Assembly: GCF_000332995.1 (NCBI RefSeq)
Contig: NZ_BANS01000031.1
Span: forward strand, 16,023-80,022
Direction: 5' to 3'
Length of the DNA stretch: 64,000 bases
DNA from: Gordonia amicalis NBRC 100051 = JCM 11271
GTDB taxonomy: Bacteria; Actinomycetota; Actinomycetes; Mycobacteriales; Mycobacteriaceae
Shown here: one piece after another, positions 49,987 through 59,893 of the stretch
How the letters are laid out: each line of letters opens with the position of its first letter
How positions within the stretch are numbered: position 1 is the first letter of the stretch
Notes under the pieces: model-generated
Told to the model about the DNA's origin: nothing
What the model saw: the letters and a program-made list of their open reading frames with translations, nothing else
Database searches by the model: none
Program-made: the position numbers and the translations under genes

Positions 49987-50631
49987 ATGACAGCAGAGAC
50001 TGCAACTCAAACCGGTTCGGAGACCGAGGCGCAAGATGACGCCAAGGTCTCGACCGAAGCCCAGACCGACACCACTGATTCGACCGGTGCGGAGAATGCT
50101 GTCGACACCGACGTCACCGAGGAGTCCGCTGAGGACTTCGACGACGACCAGGACGATGACGAGGATGACGAGGATCGACTCGTCGAAGAGGGCGAGATCG
50201 CGGGCGACTACCTCGAGCAGCTGCTCGACGTCCTCGACTTCGACGGCGACATCGATCTGGATGTGGACGGCGACCGTGCCGTCGTGAGCATCGACGGCGG
50301 GGACGACCTGACCAAGCTCGTCGGACGCAAGGGTGAAGTTCTCGACGCGCTCCAGGAGCTGACGCGTCTCGCGGTCCAGCAGGCGACCGGAGAGCGCAGC
50401 CGGCTGATGCTCGACATCGCCCGGTGGCGTGCGGATCGCCGTGACCGCCTGGCACGTCTCGGCCGCGAGGTCGCCGAGCGTGTGCTCAAGTCAGGCGAGC
50501 GCGAGGCGCTGGATCCGATGACCCCGTTCGAGCGGAAGATCGTTCACGACGCGGTCGCCGCTGTCGACGGTGTCGTCAGCGAGAGCGAAGGTGCCGAGCC
50601 CAAGCGCCGCGTGGTGGTTCTCCCCGAGTAG
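49987..50631 (+). CDS. jag: Jag/KhpB-type RNA-binding protein (R3H)
   Basis: A 214-residue protein: strongly acidic N-terminal half (about 1-75, EDFDDDQDDDEDDEDRL), KH domain (LLDVLDFDGDIDLDVDGDRAVVSIDGGDDLTKLVGRKGEVLDAL) and R3H domain (RSRLMLDIARWRADRRDRLARLGREVAERV). It binds RNA and is linked to cell-wall control via KhpA. ATG at 49987 is preferred over the GTG three codons earlier, since AGGTG is then at a normal distance. Confidence 0.9.
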   Translation: MTAETATQTGSETEAQDDAKVSTEAQTDTTDSTGAENAVDTDVTEESAEDFDDDQDDDEDDEDRLVEEGEIAGDYLEQLLDVLDFDGDIDLDVDGDRAVVSIDGGDDLTKLVGRKGEVLDALQELTRLAVQQATGERSRLMLDIARWRADRRDRLARLGREVAERVLKSGEREALDPMTPFERKIVHDAVAAVDGVVSESEGAEPKRRVVVLPE

Positions 50632-50652
50632 CACTCCCGGACGACGAGTTCC

Positions 50653-50683
50653 CTCAGGCCCCGACCGACGGTCGGGGCCTGAG
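50653..50683. terminator. Terminator after jag
   Basis: A perfect 14-bp GC-rich stem (CTCAGGCCCCGACC with its complement, 3-base loop) 21 bases after the jag stop. A short TCGTCTT follows. Confidence 0.8.
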
Positions 50684-50745
50684 TCGTCTTCGAGGTAGTC
50701 CTCTCCCCCGGGCTGCCGCGGCCGCAACAGGAATTACAGCGGTGT

Positions 50746-50761
50746 TGTTTCACGTGAAACA
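50746..50761. promoter_or_regulatory. parS: parS site 1 (perfect)
   Basis: TGTTTCACGTGAAACA, exact match to the parS consensus. Confidence 0.97.
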
Positions 50762-51109
50762 TGCGGCTTGGAATCGTTTGAGTTGCGACTTCGAGCGCGA
50801 TTTCTCGACAGCCTCGGGTATGCCGACCATTGCGTCACGTGTCGTTTTGTTTCAGCCGTGCCCGTTGTATGCGTTGGGCGGGTTCTCCCGGAACCGGGTC
50901 CGGTCGGTGGACCGGTTGGATCGGTGGTGCGCGGAGTGGTGTCCGACCATCGGCGTCATGTCGCTGAGGAGACGTCACACATCGTCGTCGGACGTTGGGC
51001 AGTCTCGTTCTATCAGGGTCGGCGAGGCGCGTGATCCCCGCGGTGCGCCCTATGCCCTGCTGCGCGGATGCGTGCGTCGTCTGGTCGTCGATGCGGCGAA
51101 GTCGGCCGC

Positions 51110-51125
51110 GGTTTCACGTGAAACT
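51110..51125. promoter_or_regulatory. parS: parS site 2
   Basis: GGTTTCACGTGAAACT, with a perfect 14-bp core GTTTCACGTGAAAC. Confidence 0.92.
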
Positions 51126-51922
51126 GCGCTCACGCATTCCAGAGTCCGCTCATCGGATGCATCAGCTCTGATGTCCCGTACTGATCCAGAGCGTCGCGTC
51201 GTGCCATGGGGTGCACCGGCAGAAGGAGCCGAACTGTTGCGCGTAGCGTCGCGAGCCGGCCCCGGCCTGGTCGGCACCAGCTGTCGGGGGAACTGTGGTC
51301 ATTCTGTGGCGGTCGGTCGTCGCCGAGTGGCGCTGGCCGCGCGAAGCCGATGCCAGATTCGCGAACCGGATATGGGTGACGGTAACCCGTTGTCCTGCGG
51401 CGCCAACCGGGCCTGCGCCGATTCTGGACGTTCGTGGCGACCCGGTTGTGTGTGCCGGAAGCAAGCCGCGAAACGTCCCCGCCCCACTCCCCTTGCTCGG
51501 GGACGATGCGTCTTGGCTGTCGGGCCGTAGCGGTGCCGAGCTCTCGGATCGGGCGGAGGAGTACGGACGGTCAGGATCAGATCTCGCGGCCATCGCGGCG
51601 ATGTAACTACCGCCGCGGTTCACTGTCAGGTTCACTGTTCCCTCACGCTGCCACCCTCGCCGTTCCGCCGGGCTTCGCCACATGGTTGGGCGTCGTCGGT
51701 TGCCGGTTCCGTTCGGCGACGGGCAACGGGTCAGGTTGCGCGGCTGGTGTCTGCAGAACGGTTCCCAACGGTGCTGTCTCCAGCGCCGGGCGCGCGGTGT
51801 GCCGCCGAGTTCCGCCGACATGAACTGGCCTGGGCCACTGGGTTGTCGTGGTGCCGGAGGCGCGGCAGGTTCGTTCGGCACGGCTGTCTTGCCGGGGGAC
51901 GCACGCATGAATGACATCGATG

Positions 51923-51938
51923 TGTTTCACGTGAAACA
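51923..51938. promoter_or_regulatory. parS: parS site 3 (perfect)
   Basis: TGTTTCACGTGAAACA, exact consensus match, 90 bases before rsmG. Confidence 0.97.
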
Positions 51939-51980
51939 TACGCCGATGGGCGGCATGTGCACCGACCGTCAGTCGCGTCA

Positions 51981-51996
51981 GGTTCCACGTGAAACA
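51981..51996. promoter_or_regulatory. parS: parS site 4 (one core mismatch)
   Basis: GGTTCCACGTGAAACA, one substitution in the 14-bp core. It lies 42 bp after site 3 and just upstream of the rsmG promoter or ribosome site. Confidence 0.8.
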
Positions 51997-52028
51997 CTGT
52001 CATAGGACCAACTAGAGACGGAGGCTCA

Positions 52029-52733
52029 GTGTCGTCAGACGCTCAACCCGATGACCATCCCGACCTTGATGCACTACAGACCCCGCCGGACACGGCTGAT
52101 GTGGTCTTCGGTGAGCGCAAGGACCTGGCGGAAGGTTACTGGCGAATCCTGGCCACCGACGGAATCGATCACGGCCTGATGGGTCCGCGGGAAGTTCCTC
52201 GGCTGTGGGATCGGCACATCCTGAATTGTGCGGTCATCGAGGAGCTTATCGACGAGGATGAGAAAGTCTTCGACATCGGAAGTGGTGCGGGTCTCCCCGG
52301 TCTGCCGCTCGCCATCGCGCGACCGGATGTGTCGATCACCCTGATCGAACCGCTGCTACGTCGGAGCACCTTCCTCGAACGAGCCGTTGAGACACTTGGT
52401 CTCGAGAACGTGAGAGTTGTCCGAGGACGTGCCGAGGAGAGGTCGGTTCGGGCGGAGGTCGGGCTGGCGGATGTGGTGACGTCCCGTGCCGTCGCACCGC
52501 TCGAGCGTCTGTCGAAGTGGTCCGCTCCCCTGGTTCGCGCAGGCGGCCGAATGATTGCGATCAAGGGCTCCTCGGCGGCCGAAGAGATCGAACGAGACCG
52601 TGCTCTCGTCGGCCGTTCGGGAATCAGCGACCTCCGCGTCGTCACGTGCGGCGAGGTCCTGGAGACTCCGACCACCGTCGTCGTGGGAACCAAAACGGAG
52701 CGCTCCGGGGTGAAGAAGCCGCGGCGTCGTTGA
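52029..52733 (+). CDS. rsmG: 16S rRNA (guanine527-N7)-methyltransferase RsmG
   Basis: A 234-residue protein with the GidB/RsmG fold: RHILNCAVIEELI, SAM-binding VFDIGSGAGLPGLPLAI, RGRAEE and TSRAVAPLERL. It methylates G527 of 16S rRNA; loss in mycobacteria gives low-level streptomycin resistance. GTG start after GACGGAGG. Directly between the parS cluster and parA. Confidence 0.93.
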   Translation: MSSDAQPDDHPDLDALQTPPDTADVVFGERKDLAEGYWRILATDGIDHGLMGPREVPRLWDRHILNCAVIEELIDEDEKVFDIGSGAGLPGLPLAIARPDVSITLIEPLLRRSTFLERAVETLGLENVRVVRGRAEERSVRAEVGLADVVTSRAVAPLERLSKWSAPLVRAGGRMIAIKGSSAAEEIERDRALVGRSGISDLRVVTCGEVLETPTTVVVGTKTERSGVKKPRRR

Positions 52734-52958
52734 GTATCGGATTCATCGATCACGCCGGGTCGGCTGATTGTGCCGACGGTGTCACATAGAGGGAGTTCTG
52801 AATTGGTATGGAGTCCGCGCAAGGCGCAGAATAGAAAGCGTTCTGGCAGCACGTCTGAGCGTGCTGCCGTTGACGATTCTGCATCTGTCGGAGCCGGGGC
52901 TACGTCTGCCGGCGCCGACGACTCGAACGCCTACCAGGTAGGTCAAAGGAGTGCCCGC

Positions 52959-53915
52959 GTGGTCGATCAAGACCCGAACGTTTCACGTGAAACGCCACCC
53001 GCTGGAGCCCCGCACGTCGCGGGCCAACCATACGCCGACACCCCGATCGCGATGGCTGCTGAGCGTGCGAGTCAGGTTCTGACCCCCGGCGGTGCCGGCC
53101 AACTCCCCCGCCCGCAGCACACCCGGATCATGACGGTCGCGAACCAGAAGGGCGGTGTCGGCAAGACCACCACCGCAGTCAACCTCGCCGCCGGTTTGGC
53201 GCTGCGCGGGCTCCGTGTCTTGGTGGTCGACCTCGACCCCCAGGGCAACGCGAGCACGGCCCTCGGCATCGATCACCGCGCCCAGGACATCGCTTCCGTC
53301 TACGAGCTCCTCCTCGGTGAAGTGACGCTCCAAGAAGCGATCCAGGAGTCGCCGAGCCAGCAGGGCCTCTTCTGCGTACCGGCGACACTCGATCTGGCCG
53401 GCGCCGAGATCGAACTCGTCTCGCTGGTCGCTCGCGAGAACAGATTGCGCAACGCGCTCAACGACGAGGTGCTGGCCGAGTATCAGATCGACTATGTCTT
53501 CATCGATTGCCCGCCGTCGCTCGGTCTGCTCACCGTCAACGCAATGGTTGCTGCGCGAGAGGTGCTCATCCCCATCCAGTGCGAGTACTACGCTCTCGAG
53601 GGTGTCGGGCAGCTCCTTCGTAACATCGAGCTGGTTCAGGCCCATCTCAATCGCGGGCTGCATGTGTCGACGATCGTTCTCACGATGTACGACGGACGAA
53701 CCAAGCTCGCCGATCAGGTCGCAGAGGAGGTCCGACGCCACTTCGGGGACAAGGTGCTGAGCACGATCATCCCCCGCAGCGTCAAGGTGTCCGAGGCACC
53801 CGGCTACGGAATGACGATCATCGAGTACGACCCCGGTTCACGCGGCGCGATGAGCTATATGGATGCCGCGCGGGAGCTGGCTCTCCGCGGTGCAGCGGAA
53901 AGCGCTCAGGCATGA
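52959..53915 (+). CDS. parA: Chromosome partitioning ATPase ParA
   Basis: A 318-residue deviant Walker A ATPase ([24 protein letters not shown], then [14 protein letters not shown] and [15 protein letters not shown]). The GTG at 52959 is preceded by AAAGGAG (52945-52951). The frame stays open to 52770, with a TTG at 52803 behind AGAGGGAG, so a longer 371-residue product is possible. Codons 8-12 (VSRET) overlap parS site 5. ParA moves ParB-bound origins toward the pole. Confidence 0.9.
   Translation: MVDQDPNVSRETPPAGAPHVAGQPYADTPIAMAAERASQVLTPGGAGQLPRPQHTRIMTVANQKGGVGKTTTAVNLAAGLALRGLRVLVVDLDPQGNASTALGIDHRAQDIASVYELLLGEVTLQEAIQESPSQQGLFCVPATLDLAGAEIELVSLVARENRLRNALNDEVLAEYQIDYVFIDCPPSLGLLTVNAMVAAREVLIPIQCEYYALEGVGQLLRNIELVQAHLNRGLHVSTIVLTMYDGRTKLADQVAEEVRRHFGDKVLSTIIPRSVKVSEAPGYGMTIIEYDPGSRGAMSYMDAARELALRGAAESAQA
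52979..52994. promoter_or_regulatory. parS: parS site 5 inside parA
   Basis: CGTTTCACGTGAAACG, perfect 14-bp core. It is translated as VSRET near the ParA N-terminus, as in M. tuberculosis ParA. Confidence 0.95.
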
Positions 53916-53952
53916 CGACAGCAGGGTTCCAGTTCCGAGTGGAGGTAGAGGC

Positions 53953-54993
53953 ATGAGTCAACGGGACACCGCTCAGCGTCGAGGCGGATTGGGTCGCGGA
54001 CTGGCTGCGCTCATTCCCACCGGCCCCACCGACGACCAGACGAACACTCCCCGACTGGGAAACGCGGCCGCCGACGTCGTGATCGGTAAGGGTCCCACGT
54101 CTGCGGTCGACGGTCAGGCCACCCCGGCGAGTGCCCCGACCATCGACGTGCTGAGTCGCGAAGAGGCCGGCGCTGTCTACCGCGAGATCCCGCCCAAGCA
54201 GATCCAACCGAACCCGAACCAGCCGCGTACGGTCTTCGACGACGAGCAGATGTCCGAGCTCGTGCACTCGATCCGCGAGTTCGGACTGATGCAGCCCATC
54301 GTCGTACGGCGCCTGAAAGAGCCGACCGCTGACGGTGTCGCCTTTCAAATCGTCATGGGTGAGCGTCGGTGGCGGGCCAGCCAGGAAGTCGGCCTCGAGG
54401 CCATTCCGGCCATCGTCCGCGAGACGGCCGACGGCGATATGCTGCGCGACGCGTTGCTCGAAAACATCCACCGGGCGCAGCTGAACCCGTTGGAAGAGGC
54501 GGCCGCCTACCAACAACTCCTCGAAGAATTCGGTGTGACCCACGAGCAGTTGGCGGCCAAACTCGGCCGATCACGTCCGCTCATCAGCAACATGATCCGG
54601 CTGCTGAAGCTACCCATTCCCGTCCAGCGTCGTGTAGCGGCAGGCGTTCTGTCGGCCGGGCACGCCCGTGCCCTCCTCTCCCTCGAGACCGGGAGCGACG
54701 CTCAGGAGGCGCTGGCCGCGCGCATCGTCGCCGAGGGACTGTCGGTTCGCGCGACGGAGGAAGCCGTCACACTCGCCAATCGTGGGGACGGACCCGATTC
54801 GAAGGCTCCGGTCGCGCCGAAGCGTAAGCCGATGCAGATGCCAGGACTCCAGGACCTTGCCGAGAGACTGTCCGACAGTCTGGACACCAGGGTTACAGTC
54901 AGTCTAGGAAAGCGGAAAGGGAAGATCGTCGTGGAATTCGGATCAGTTGATGACTTGGAACGCATCGTCGAGTTCATTGATCCAAAGAAGTGA
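53953..54993 (+). CDS. parB: Chromosome partitioning protein ParB
   Basis: A 346-residue ParB: N-terminal [12 protein letters not shown] motif that stimulates ParA, CTP-binding GERRWRA motif (in [11 protein letters not shown]), [17 protein letters not shown] parS-binding helices ([26 protein letters not shown]) and a C-terminal dimerisation domain. GGAGGTAGAGGC precedes the ATG; the frame starts 37 bp after parA. Binds the five parS sites. Confidence 0.96.
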   Translation: MSQRDTAQRRGGLGRGLAALIPTGPTDDQTNTPRLGNAAADVVIGKGPTSAVDGQATPASAPTIDVLSREEAGAVYREIPPKQIQPNPNQPRTVFDDEQMSELVHSIREFGLMQPIVVRRLKEPTADGVAFQIVMGERRWRASQEVGLEAIPAIVRETADGDMLRDALLENIHRAQLNPLEEAAAYQQLLEEFGVTHEQLAAKLGRSRPLISNMIRLLKLPIPVQRRVAAGVLSAGHARALLSLETGSDAQEALAARIVAEGLSVRATEEAVTLANRGDGPDSKAPVAPKRKPMQMPGLQDLAERLSDSLDTRVTVSLGKRKGKIVVEFGSVDDLERIVEFIDPKK

Positions 54994-55139
54994 ATTTCAC
55001 CGCGAACTTCCCGGTACCAGCGGATGCGGAAGTAATGTCACAGTGACGATTGATCGGTCAGACGACCGCCCGGTTAGTGAGATGGGCTGCAGCTCAATGG
55101 TTTTCGTCGATCCATGTCGTCGGACCGGAGTTCGGTGAC

Positions 55140-56000
55140 ATGAGCGTGTCGATCGTGCGGCTGGAACTCGGATCCTTCGAGTCGCTGCCCCAGCACACCC
55201 GGCGATGTGTCTTCTGGGAAGTCGAGCCGACCGCCAACGGCGAATCGTATGAGAGCGAATTCGACAAGGAGGCCTGGATCTCGGGGCTACTGCTCGAATG
55301 GGGCGCGTGCGGACAGGTTGCCATCGAATCGACGACCAACAACGTCATCGGCACGGCGTTCTACGCCCCGCCGAACAGGGTGCCCCGTTCGCAGCACTTC
55401 CCCACTTCCCCGGTCAGTCACGACGCGGTCCTGCTCACCAGTATTCGCACGGAGCCGGGACACGACGAGGTCGCCACGATTCTTCTCGACGCGGTTCTCG
55501 GCGATCTGATCCGCCGCGGTGTCCGCGCGGTGGAGTCATTCGGGCTCGTGCGTAACGGTGCCGGCGCGGCCGAGTTCTGTTCTCCGACGGGTTCGGCGAC
55601 GTCCGGATCGACGGAGTCGGGACCGGCTTCCACTGGAGGCGCCCTCCCCGACCTCGACTTCTGGACGGACGAGGCGATCATCGAAGTCGCGCGAGAGATC
55701 CTCGAGGATCCGCAGGCCGATTTGTGCACAGCCTGCATGATCGATGCGTCGTTCCTCAAGAACTCCGGATTCGACGTCGTTTCATCCCATCAGCGGTTTC
55801 CGCGGTTCCGTCTCGAACTCGATGAAGGACTCGGCTGGAAGTTCGAGGTGGAAAGCGCGCTCGAGAAGCTCGTGGTGATGGCGGAGATCGATCTCGCCGG
55901 ACGGCAGCGAACGGCCGTCCCGGTGGGGTCGGGTACAGCGCGGGTCAGCGCGAAGCGTTCTCCGCGGCCAGGAGTTCCGCAAAAGTGTAAGTGCCCGTAG
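55140..56000 (+). CDS. GNAT-like protein (Rv3916c-type)
   Basis: A 286-residue protein (SVSIVRLELGSFESLPQHTRRCVFWEVEP...IGTAFYAPPNRVPRS...VLLTSIRTEP...LVRNGAGAAEF). The fold resembles GNAT acetyltransferases, with a Ser/Gly-rich insertion about residues 145-165. Position after parB and before a convergent cwlM equals Rv3916c. Function unknown. Its last 56 bases overlap the 3' end of cwlM on the other strand. Confidence 0.8.
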   Translation: MSVSIVRLELGSFESLPQHTRRCVFWEVEPTANGESYESEFDKEAWISGLLLEWGACGQVAIESTTNNVIGTAFYAPPNRVPRSQHFPTSPVSHDAVLLTSIRTEPGHDEVATILLDAVLGDLIRRGVRAVESFGLVRNGAGAAEFCSPTGSATSGSTESGPASTGGALPDLDFWTDEAIIEVAREILEDPQADLCTACMIDASFLKNSGFDVVSSHQRFPRFRLELDEGLGWKFEVESALEKLVVMAEIDLAGRQRTAVPVGSGTARVSAKRSPRPGVPQKCKCP

Positions 56001-57078
56001 GCCGATCGTCCTGGTCGAGCAGGTACAACCGCTTCACCGCGACCAGGATGGCGTCGGCGATGACGTTGCGCCAATCCGAATTGGCAAGCACCGCAGCGTC
56101 GTGCGGGTTGGTGATATATCCGACGTCGATGAGTGCCACCGGCATCCTGGTGAGTCGCAGGACATCCCACGTGCGCTCATGCGTCCGACAATCGGCAAGC
56201 GGTGTGCGGGCGGCGATTTCGCGCTGGATGAAGCCTGCGAGATTGCGCCCGATCGTCGAGCAGGAGTTCTGGTTGTTGCCGAAGTAGAACGACGCGACAC
56301 CGTTGGCCTGCACGTTGCGGTAGTGGCCGCAGCGCAGCGAGATCATCAGGTCGGCATCCATCAGGTTGGCTACCCGGGCGCGTTCGTTGTCACCGGGACG
56401 GCCACGACCGTCATGGGACAGGAAGGTTTGCATCCCGGCGGCGGCCATCCGCCCCTCGAGACGTGCACCCAGATCCCAGAGGAGATCGGATTCGCGTTCG
56501 GCGAGGTCGCCGGTCGAGAGGGGATGCAACCCCCCGGAGCCCGGATCGATGAGGATCCGCTTGCCCGACAGCTGCGGACCGGAGCGCCGAACCTGCTCCT
56601 CCTGGCGGATCGCGTACGGCGAGCCACCGGTGACGCGCGTGCCGAGCCGCTCGAGGGAGCGCAGCGTCGCCGGACCACAGATTCCGTCCGAGGCCAGTCC
56701 GTATTCACTCTGGTACAGACACACTGCGTTGTGGGTGTTGAGCCCGAAGATGCCGTCGACGAGGGATGTGTAGTAGCCGAGGTTCTGGAGACGGTGCTGG
56801 AGGGTGGCAACGTCGTCGCCGACCATCGGCGCCGAGAGTTGATACGAGAGGACGCGGGCACCGAGACGGTACGAGGCCTCCCGCAGGACGCGGTAGGTCG
56901 CGGGACCGACGATGCCGTCGACGATCAGACCTCGTTGCTGCTGAAACGCCCGAATTGCCCGGTCACACGCTTCGTCGAAAACGGCGTCCCCGCCCTCGGG
57001 CAACAGACCGAGCCCGACCAGGATGGCGCGGATCTCGGCCACCGCCGAGCCGTGATCCCCAAGTCGGAACAATGGCAT
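55945..57078 (-). CDS. cwlM: CwlM, inactive amidase-fold regulator of peptidoglycan synthesis
   Basis: A 377-residue protein: two peptidoglycan-binding repeats (about 1-70, 75-140, each ending in DGI(V/C/F)G), then an amidase_3 fold. Expected zinc ligands are replaced: DPGSGG for DPGHGG and LRCGHYRN for the second histidine motif, so it is probably not an enzyme. In mycobacteria CwlM is a PknB target that, when phosphorylated, activates MurA. ATG at 57078 is fixed by MPLFRLGDHG. The 3' end overlaps the convergent Rv3916c-like gene. Confidence 0.92.
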   Translation of the reverse strand: MPLFRLGDHGSAVAEIRAILVGLGLLPEGGDAVFDEACDRAIRAFQQQRGLIVDGIVGPATYRVLREASYRLGARVLSYQLSAPMVGDDVATLQHRLQNLGYYTSLVDGIFGLNTHNAVCLYQSEYGLASDGICGPATLRSLERLGTRVTGGSPYAIRQEEQVRRSGPQLSGKRILIDPGSGGLHPLSTGDLAERESDLLWDLGARLEGRMAAAGMQTFLSHDGRGRPGDNERARVANLMDADLMISLRCGHYRNVQANGVASFYFGNNQNSCSTIGRNLAGFIQREIAARTPLADCRTHERTWDVLRLTRMPVALIDVGYITNPHDAAVLANSDWRNVIADAILVAVKRLYLLDQDDRPTGTYTFAELLAAENASR

Positions 57079-57349
57079 GTCGTCACCCCTCGTACGAATC
57101 GCGGCAGGGTGACGCCCTGCCGGCGAAATCTGGCGGACCGCACTACGGCGGTACCGGTCAGCATCAGCCTGCATTCTCTCAGCTGAAGTTCACTACACCA
57201 AACTGGAACAGGTCCAGCCGCGTCGTGGTCGGCTCGTGTCCCGCATGGTCGGGGACCCGGGCCGAGACTACCAACGACGAGAGCCCGCGGGCCGACACCA
57301 ACGTCGTTCACCCGTCGGACTCTCGCCGCGGATCAGAAGGAACAGCAGG

Positions 57350-57688
57350 TCAGGCAGACTGGCCGATCACCGAGTCGAGCTCGCGAAGCAGTGCGGCCTT
57401 GCCCTTGGCGCCGACGATCGTCTTCACCGGCTGACCTTTGTCGAAGAGGATCATGGTCGGAATCGACATGATCTGGAAGTCACGCGCGGTGGCCGGGCTC
57501 TCGTCGACATCCAGCTTGGCGATGGTGAGCTTGTCGCCGTGGTCGCGGGCGATCTCCTCGAGGACCGGGGCAACCATGCGGCACGGGCCGCACCAGGTGG
57601 CCCAGAAGTCGACCAGGACCGGCTTGTCGGCGCCGAGAACGGCGTCCTTGAAGGTGGTGTCGTTGACGACGACCGTGTTTGCACCCAT
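57350..57688 (-). CDS. trxA: Thioredoxin
   Basis: A 112-residue thioredoxin with the WCGPC active site (DFWATWCGPCRMVAP) and cis-Pro motif SIPTM. Follows trxB by 55 bp on the same strand and works with it as the cytoplasmic disulfide reductase pair. The ATG at 57688 is preceded by GAGGA. Confidence 0.96.
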   Translation of the reverse strand: MGANTVVVNDTTFKDAVLGADKPVLVDFWATWCGPCRMVAPVLEEIARDHGDKLTIAKLDVDESPATARDFQIMSIPTMILFDKGQPVKTIVGAKGKAALLRELDSVIGQSA

Positions 57689-57743
57689 GGTGGTGTCCTC
57701 CTCAGATGGACTCAAGAATGAAGTTCGGAGTGGAAAGTGCAGT

Positions 57744-58751
57744 TCAGGCAGGTGCCTGAACAGGCTCGACGTCGGCGACGGACTCGGCGTCGACGGTGTG
57801 CTGTGGCGCCTCGCCCTGCTCGGCGAGCCAGCGCTCGGCGTCGATGGCCGCCGAACAACCGCTACCGGCTGCCGTGATGGCCTGACGGTAGGTGTGGTCG
57901 ACCAGGTCGCCGGCGGCGAAGACACCGGGCAGCGAGGTGTAGGTGGTGCGTCCCTGGACGAGGACATAGCCCTCGTCGTCGAGATCGACCTGTCCGCGAA
58001 CCAGCTGGCTGCGCGGATCGTGGCCGATCGCGACGAACATGCCCGTCACGTCGAGCGTGCTCACCTCGCCGGTGCGGGTGTCCTCGAGCTCGAGACCGCT
58101 GACCGAACCCTCGCCGAGGACCGAACGCACAGCGGCGTTGGTGACGAAGCGGATCTTGTCGTTGTTGCGTGCCCGATCGAGCATGATCTTCGACGCGCGG
58201 AACTCCTCGCGGCGATGGACCAGGGTGACGGTGCGCGCGAACTTGGTGAGGAAGGTGGCCTCCTCCATCGCGGAGTCACCACCGCCGATGACGGCGATGT
58301 CCTGGTCCTTGAAGAAGAATCCGTCGCAGGTCGCACATGCCGAGACACCGCGGCCGAGAAGCTGCTGCTCACCCTCGACACCCAGGTACCGTGCGGCGGC
58401 ACCCATCGCGAGGATGACCGCGCGTGCGCGGAACACCTCTCCGCCGACCTCGACCTCCTTGATGTCGCCCTCGAGGCGGACCGTGTCGACGTCTTCCATG
58501 CGCAGGTCAGCGCCGAATCGGATCGCCTGCTCGCGCATCTCGTCCATCAGGGCCGGACCCTGGATACCGGTCTGGAAACCGGGGAAGTTCTCGACCTCGG
58601 TGGTGGTCATGAGCGCGCCACCGAACTGGGTTCCCTCGAAGACGATCGGTGCTAGCTCGGCGCGCGCGGCGTAGATCGCCGCGGTGTACCCGGCAGGACC
58701 AGATCCGATGACGATCACGTCGTGGATCTGCTGGGTCTCTGGCTGGCTCAT
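57744..58751 (-). CDS. trxB: Thioredoxin reductase
   Basis: A 335-residue low-molecular-weight thioredoxin reductase: FAD motif [18 protein letters not shown], redox CATC in [16 protein letters not shown] motif [10 protein letters not shown], and [16 protein letters not shown]. Reduces thioredoxin with NADPH. Sits in the sigM-rsmA-trxB-trxA block conserved with mycobacteria. Confidence 0.96.
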   Translation of the reverse strand: MSQPETQQIHDVIVIGSGPAGYTAAIYAARAELAPIVFEGTQFGGALMTTTEVENFPGFQTGIQGPALMDEMREQAIRFGADLRMEDVDTVRLEGDIKEVEVGGEVFRARAVILAMGAAARYLGVEGEQQLLGRGVSACATCDGFFFKDQDIAVIGGGDSAMEEATFLTKFARTVTLVHRREEFRASKIMLDRARNNDKIRFVTNAAVRSVLGEGSVSGLELEDTRTGEVSTLDVTGMFVAIGHDPRSQLVRGQVDLDDEGYVLVQGRTTYTSLPGVFAAGDLVDHTYRQAITAAGSGCSAAIDAERWLAEQGEAPQHTVDAESVADVEPVQAPA

Positions 58752-58898
58752 CCGTCCTCCGTGCTGGTGGGGTATACGAGATCCCGGATGTGTCTCGTCG
58801 GGATCACGGCTGCTTCAACACAAGGGTAAGCGCAGATGTTCCCGGTCAAGTCCACGCTCCCGGCGTGGTGACGCAGGTCTCGGCTACGGCTGTGATTG

Positions 58899-59738
58899 TC
58901 AGCCGCCGATCGTCCCCCGGGCCAGGAAAGCGGGATTGCCGGTGTCGCACTCGAAACCGACGATGAGGGCGTCGAAGCGGCCGGCGATTCCGGTGGACAG
59001 CAGGATGGCGGCAGCGGGGGCACCGTGGAAGATGATCCGCCCCGAGCCGACGACGACCGCGGTCGCGGGGATGAGGTGGGCCGCGGTGCACCGGCGGAGT
59101 GCCGCGACCGATTCGAACGGCGCGCCGTCGGTGCGGCCGAGGACCGAGAGCGCCGACGCGGACCCGGTCGGGTCCAGAGTCTGGGTGGACGCAGGCTGGG
59201 CCTGCGTCGGCCGTGGAGTGTCGTCCGAGGACGAGGACGAGGACATCAGACGCAGCACACCGATCGAGCCGAATGCGACCACCACGACTGCGGCCGCCGC
59301 CAGCACGAGCGGCACGACCATCCTCGTGCGGCGTGACCGCTCGCGTCGTGCGGCGAGATCCACCGGCGCATTCGGATCGGCGGGTGCCGTCGCCGTGCCT
59401 GCGGATGTGGAGGGTGCAGAGGTGGACGGGACGTCCGTGACCGAGGGGGATGTGGCCGAGGACGATCCGGCGAGGGCGGCGAGCGTGGCCTGGACATCGG
59501 CGCGAACCCGATCCGGAACCGGATGCGGGGCCGGCGTCGACGCGCGGAGTTGACTCGCCGTCCGGTCCAGAGCAGCCAGGATCTCCTGTGCCGCAGGGTC
59601 ATCCGCGATCTTCGCACGAATGTGGGCGGTGGCGCGCTCGGACAGCACGCCGGCATGGAACTCGGCCAGCGTGTCTGCCGAGTACGGCGGATCGGGCAGA
59701 TCGCCGGACTCGGTGTCGTCTGGTCCCCGCGGGGTCAT
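58899..59738 (-). CDS. rsmA: Anti-sigma factor RsmA-type
   Basis: A 279-residue membrane protein: cytoplasmic N-terminal helix bundle (SADTLAEFHAGVLSERATAHIRAKIADD), Ala/Pro/Ser-rich linker, one membrane helix (about 135-160, MVVPLVLAAAAVVVVAFGSIGVLRLM) and an extracytoplasmic domain with paired Cys. It lacks the HxxxCxxC zinc motif. Placement after sigM matches Rv3912, which holds SigM. Confidence 0.85.
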   Translation of the reverse strand: MTPRGPDDTESGDLPDPPYSADTLAEFHAGVLSERATAHIRAKIADDPAAQEILAALDRTASQLRASTPAPHPVPDRVRADVQATLAALAGSSSATSPSVTDVPSTSAPSTSAGTATAPADPNAPVDLAARRERSRRTRMVVPLVLAAAAVVVVAFGSIGVLRLMSSSSSSDDTPRPTQAQPASTQTLDPTGSASALSVLGRTDGAPFESVAALRRCTAAHLIPATAVVVGSGRIIFHGAPAAAILLSTGIAGRFDALIVGFECDTGNPAFLARGTIGG

Positions 59739-59893
59739 GGTGTCAGTCTTCCATTCCGGAGGTCGGGCGTCGGTCTCTCGGTGGTGGCATTTCGATGGTC
59801 GTCGTCGGTGGTCGTCGAGTACTTGGACGCGCGACGCGCCGTTCCGGTTCCACTCCGACAGGGACAGAAGGGAAGAGTTTGGCAGGCATGGGA

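Larger units (their letters stand above)
50684..52028. other. 1.3-kb gene-free centromere region with four parS sites
   Basis: Between jag and rsmG nothing codes convincingly: open frames here have no ribosome site, no domain and unusual composition (Cys/Trp/Arg-rich). It contains parS at 50746, 51110, 51923 and 51981. ParB nucleation is the evident role. Confidence 0.75.

Noticed and set aside
50742..51530. 262-codon open frame in the parS region
   Set aside because: It starts inside parS 1, has no ribosome site or domain, is Arg/Cys/Ser-rich and has atypical codon positions; better seen as non-coding centromere DNA.
51162..51917. 251-codon minus-strand frame across the same region
   Set aside because: Composition is random-like (Pro/Arg/Ser) and it conflicts with the parS array; no homologous motif.
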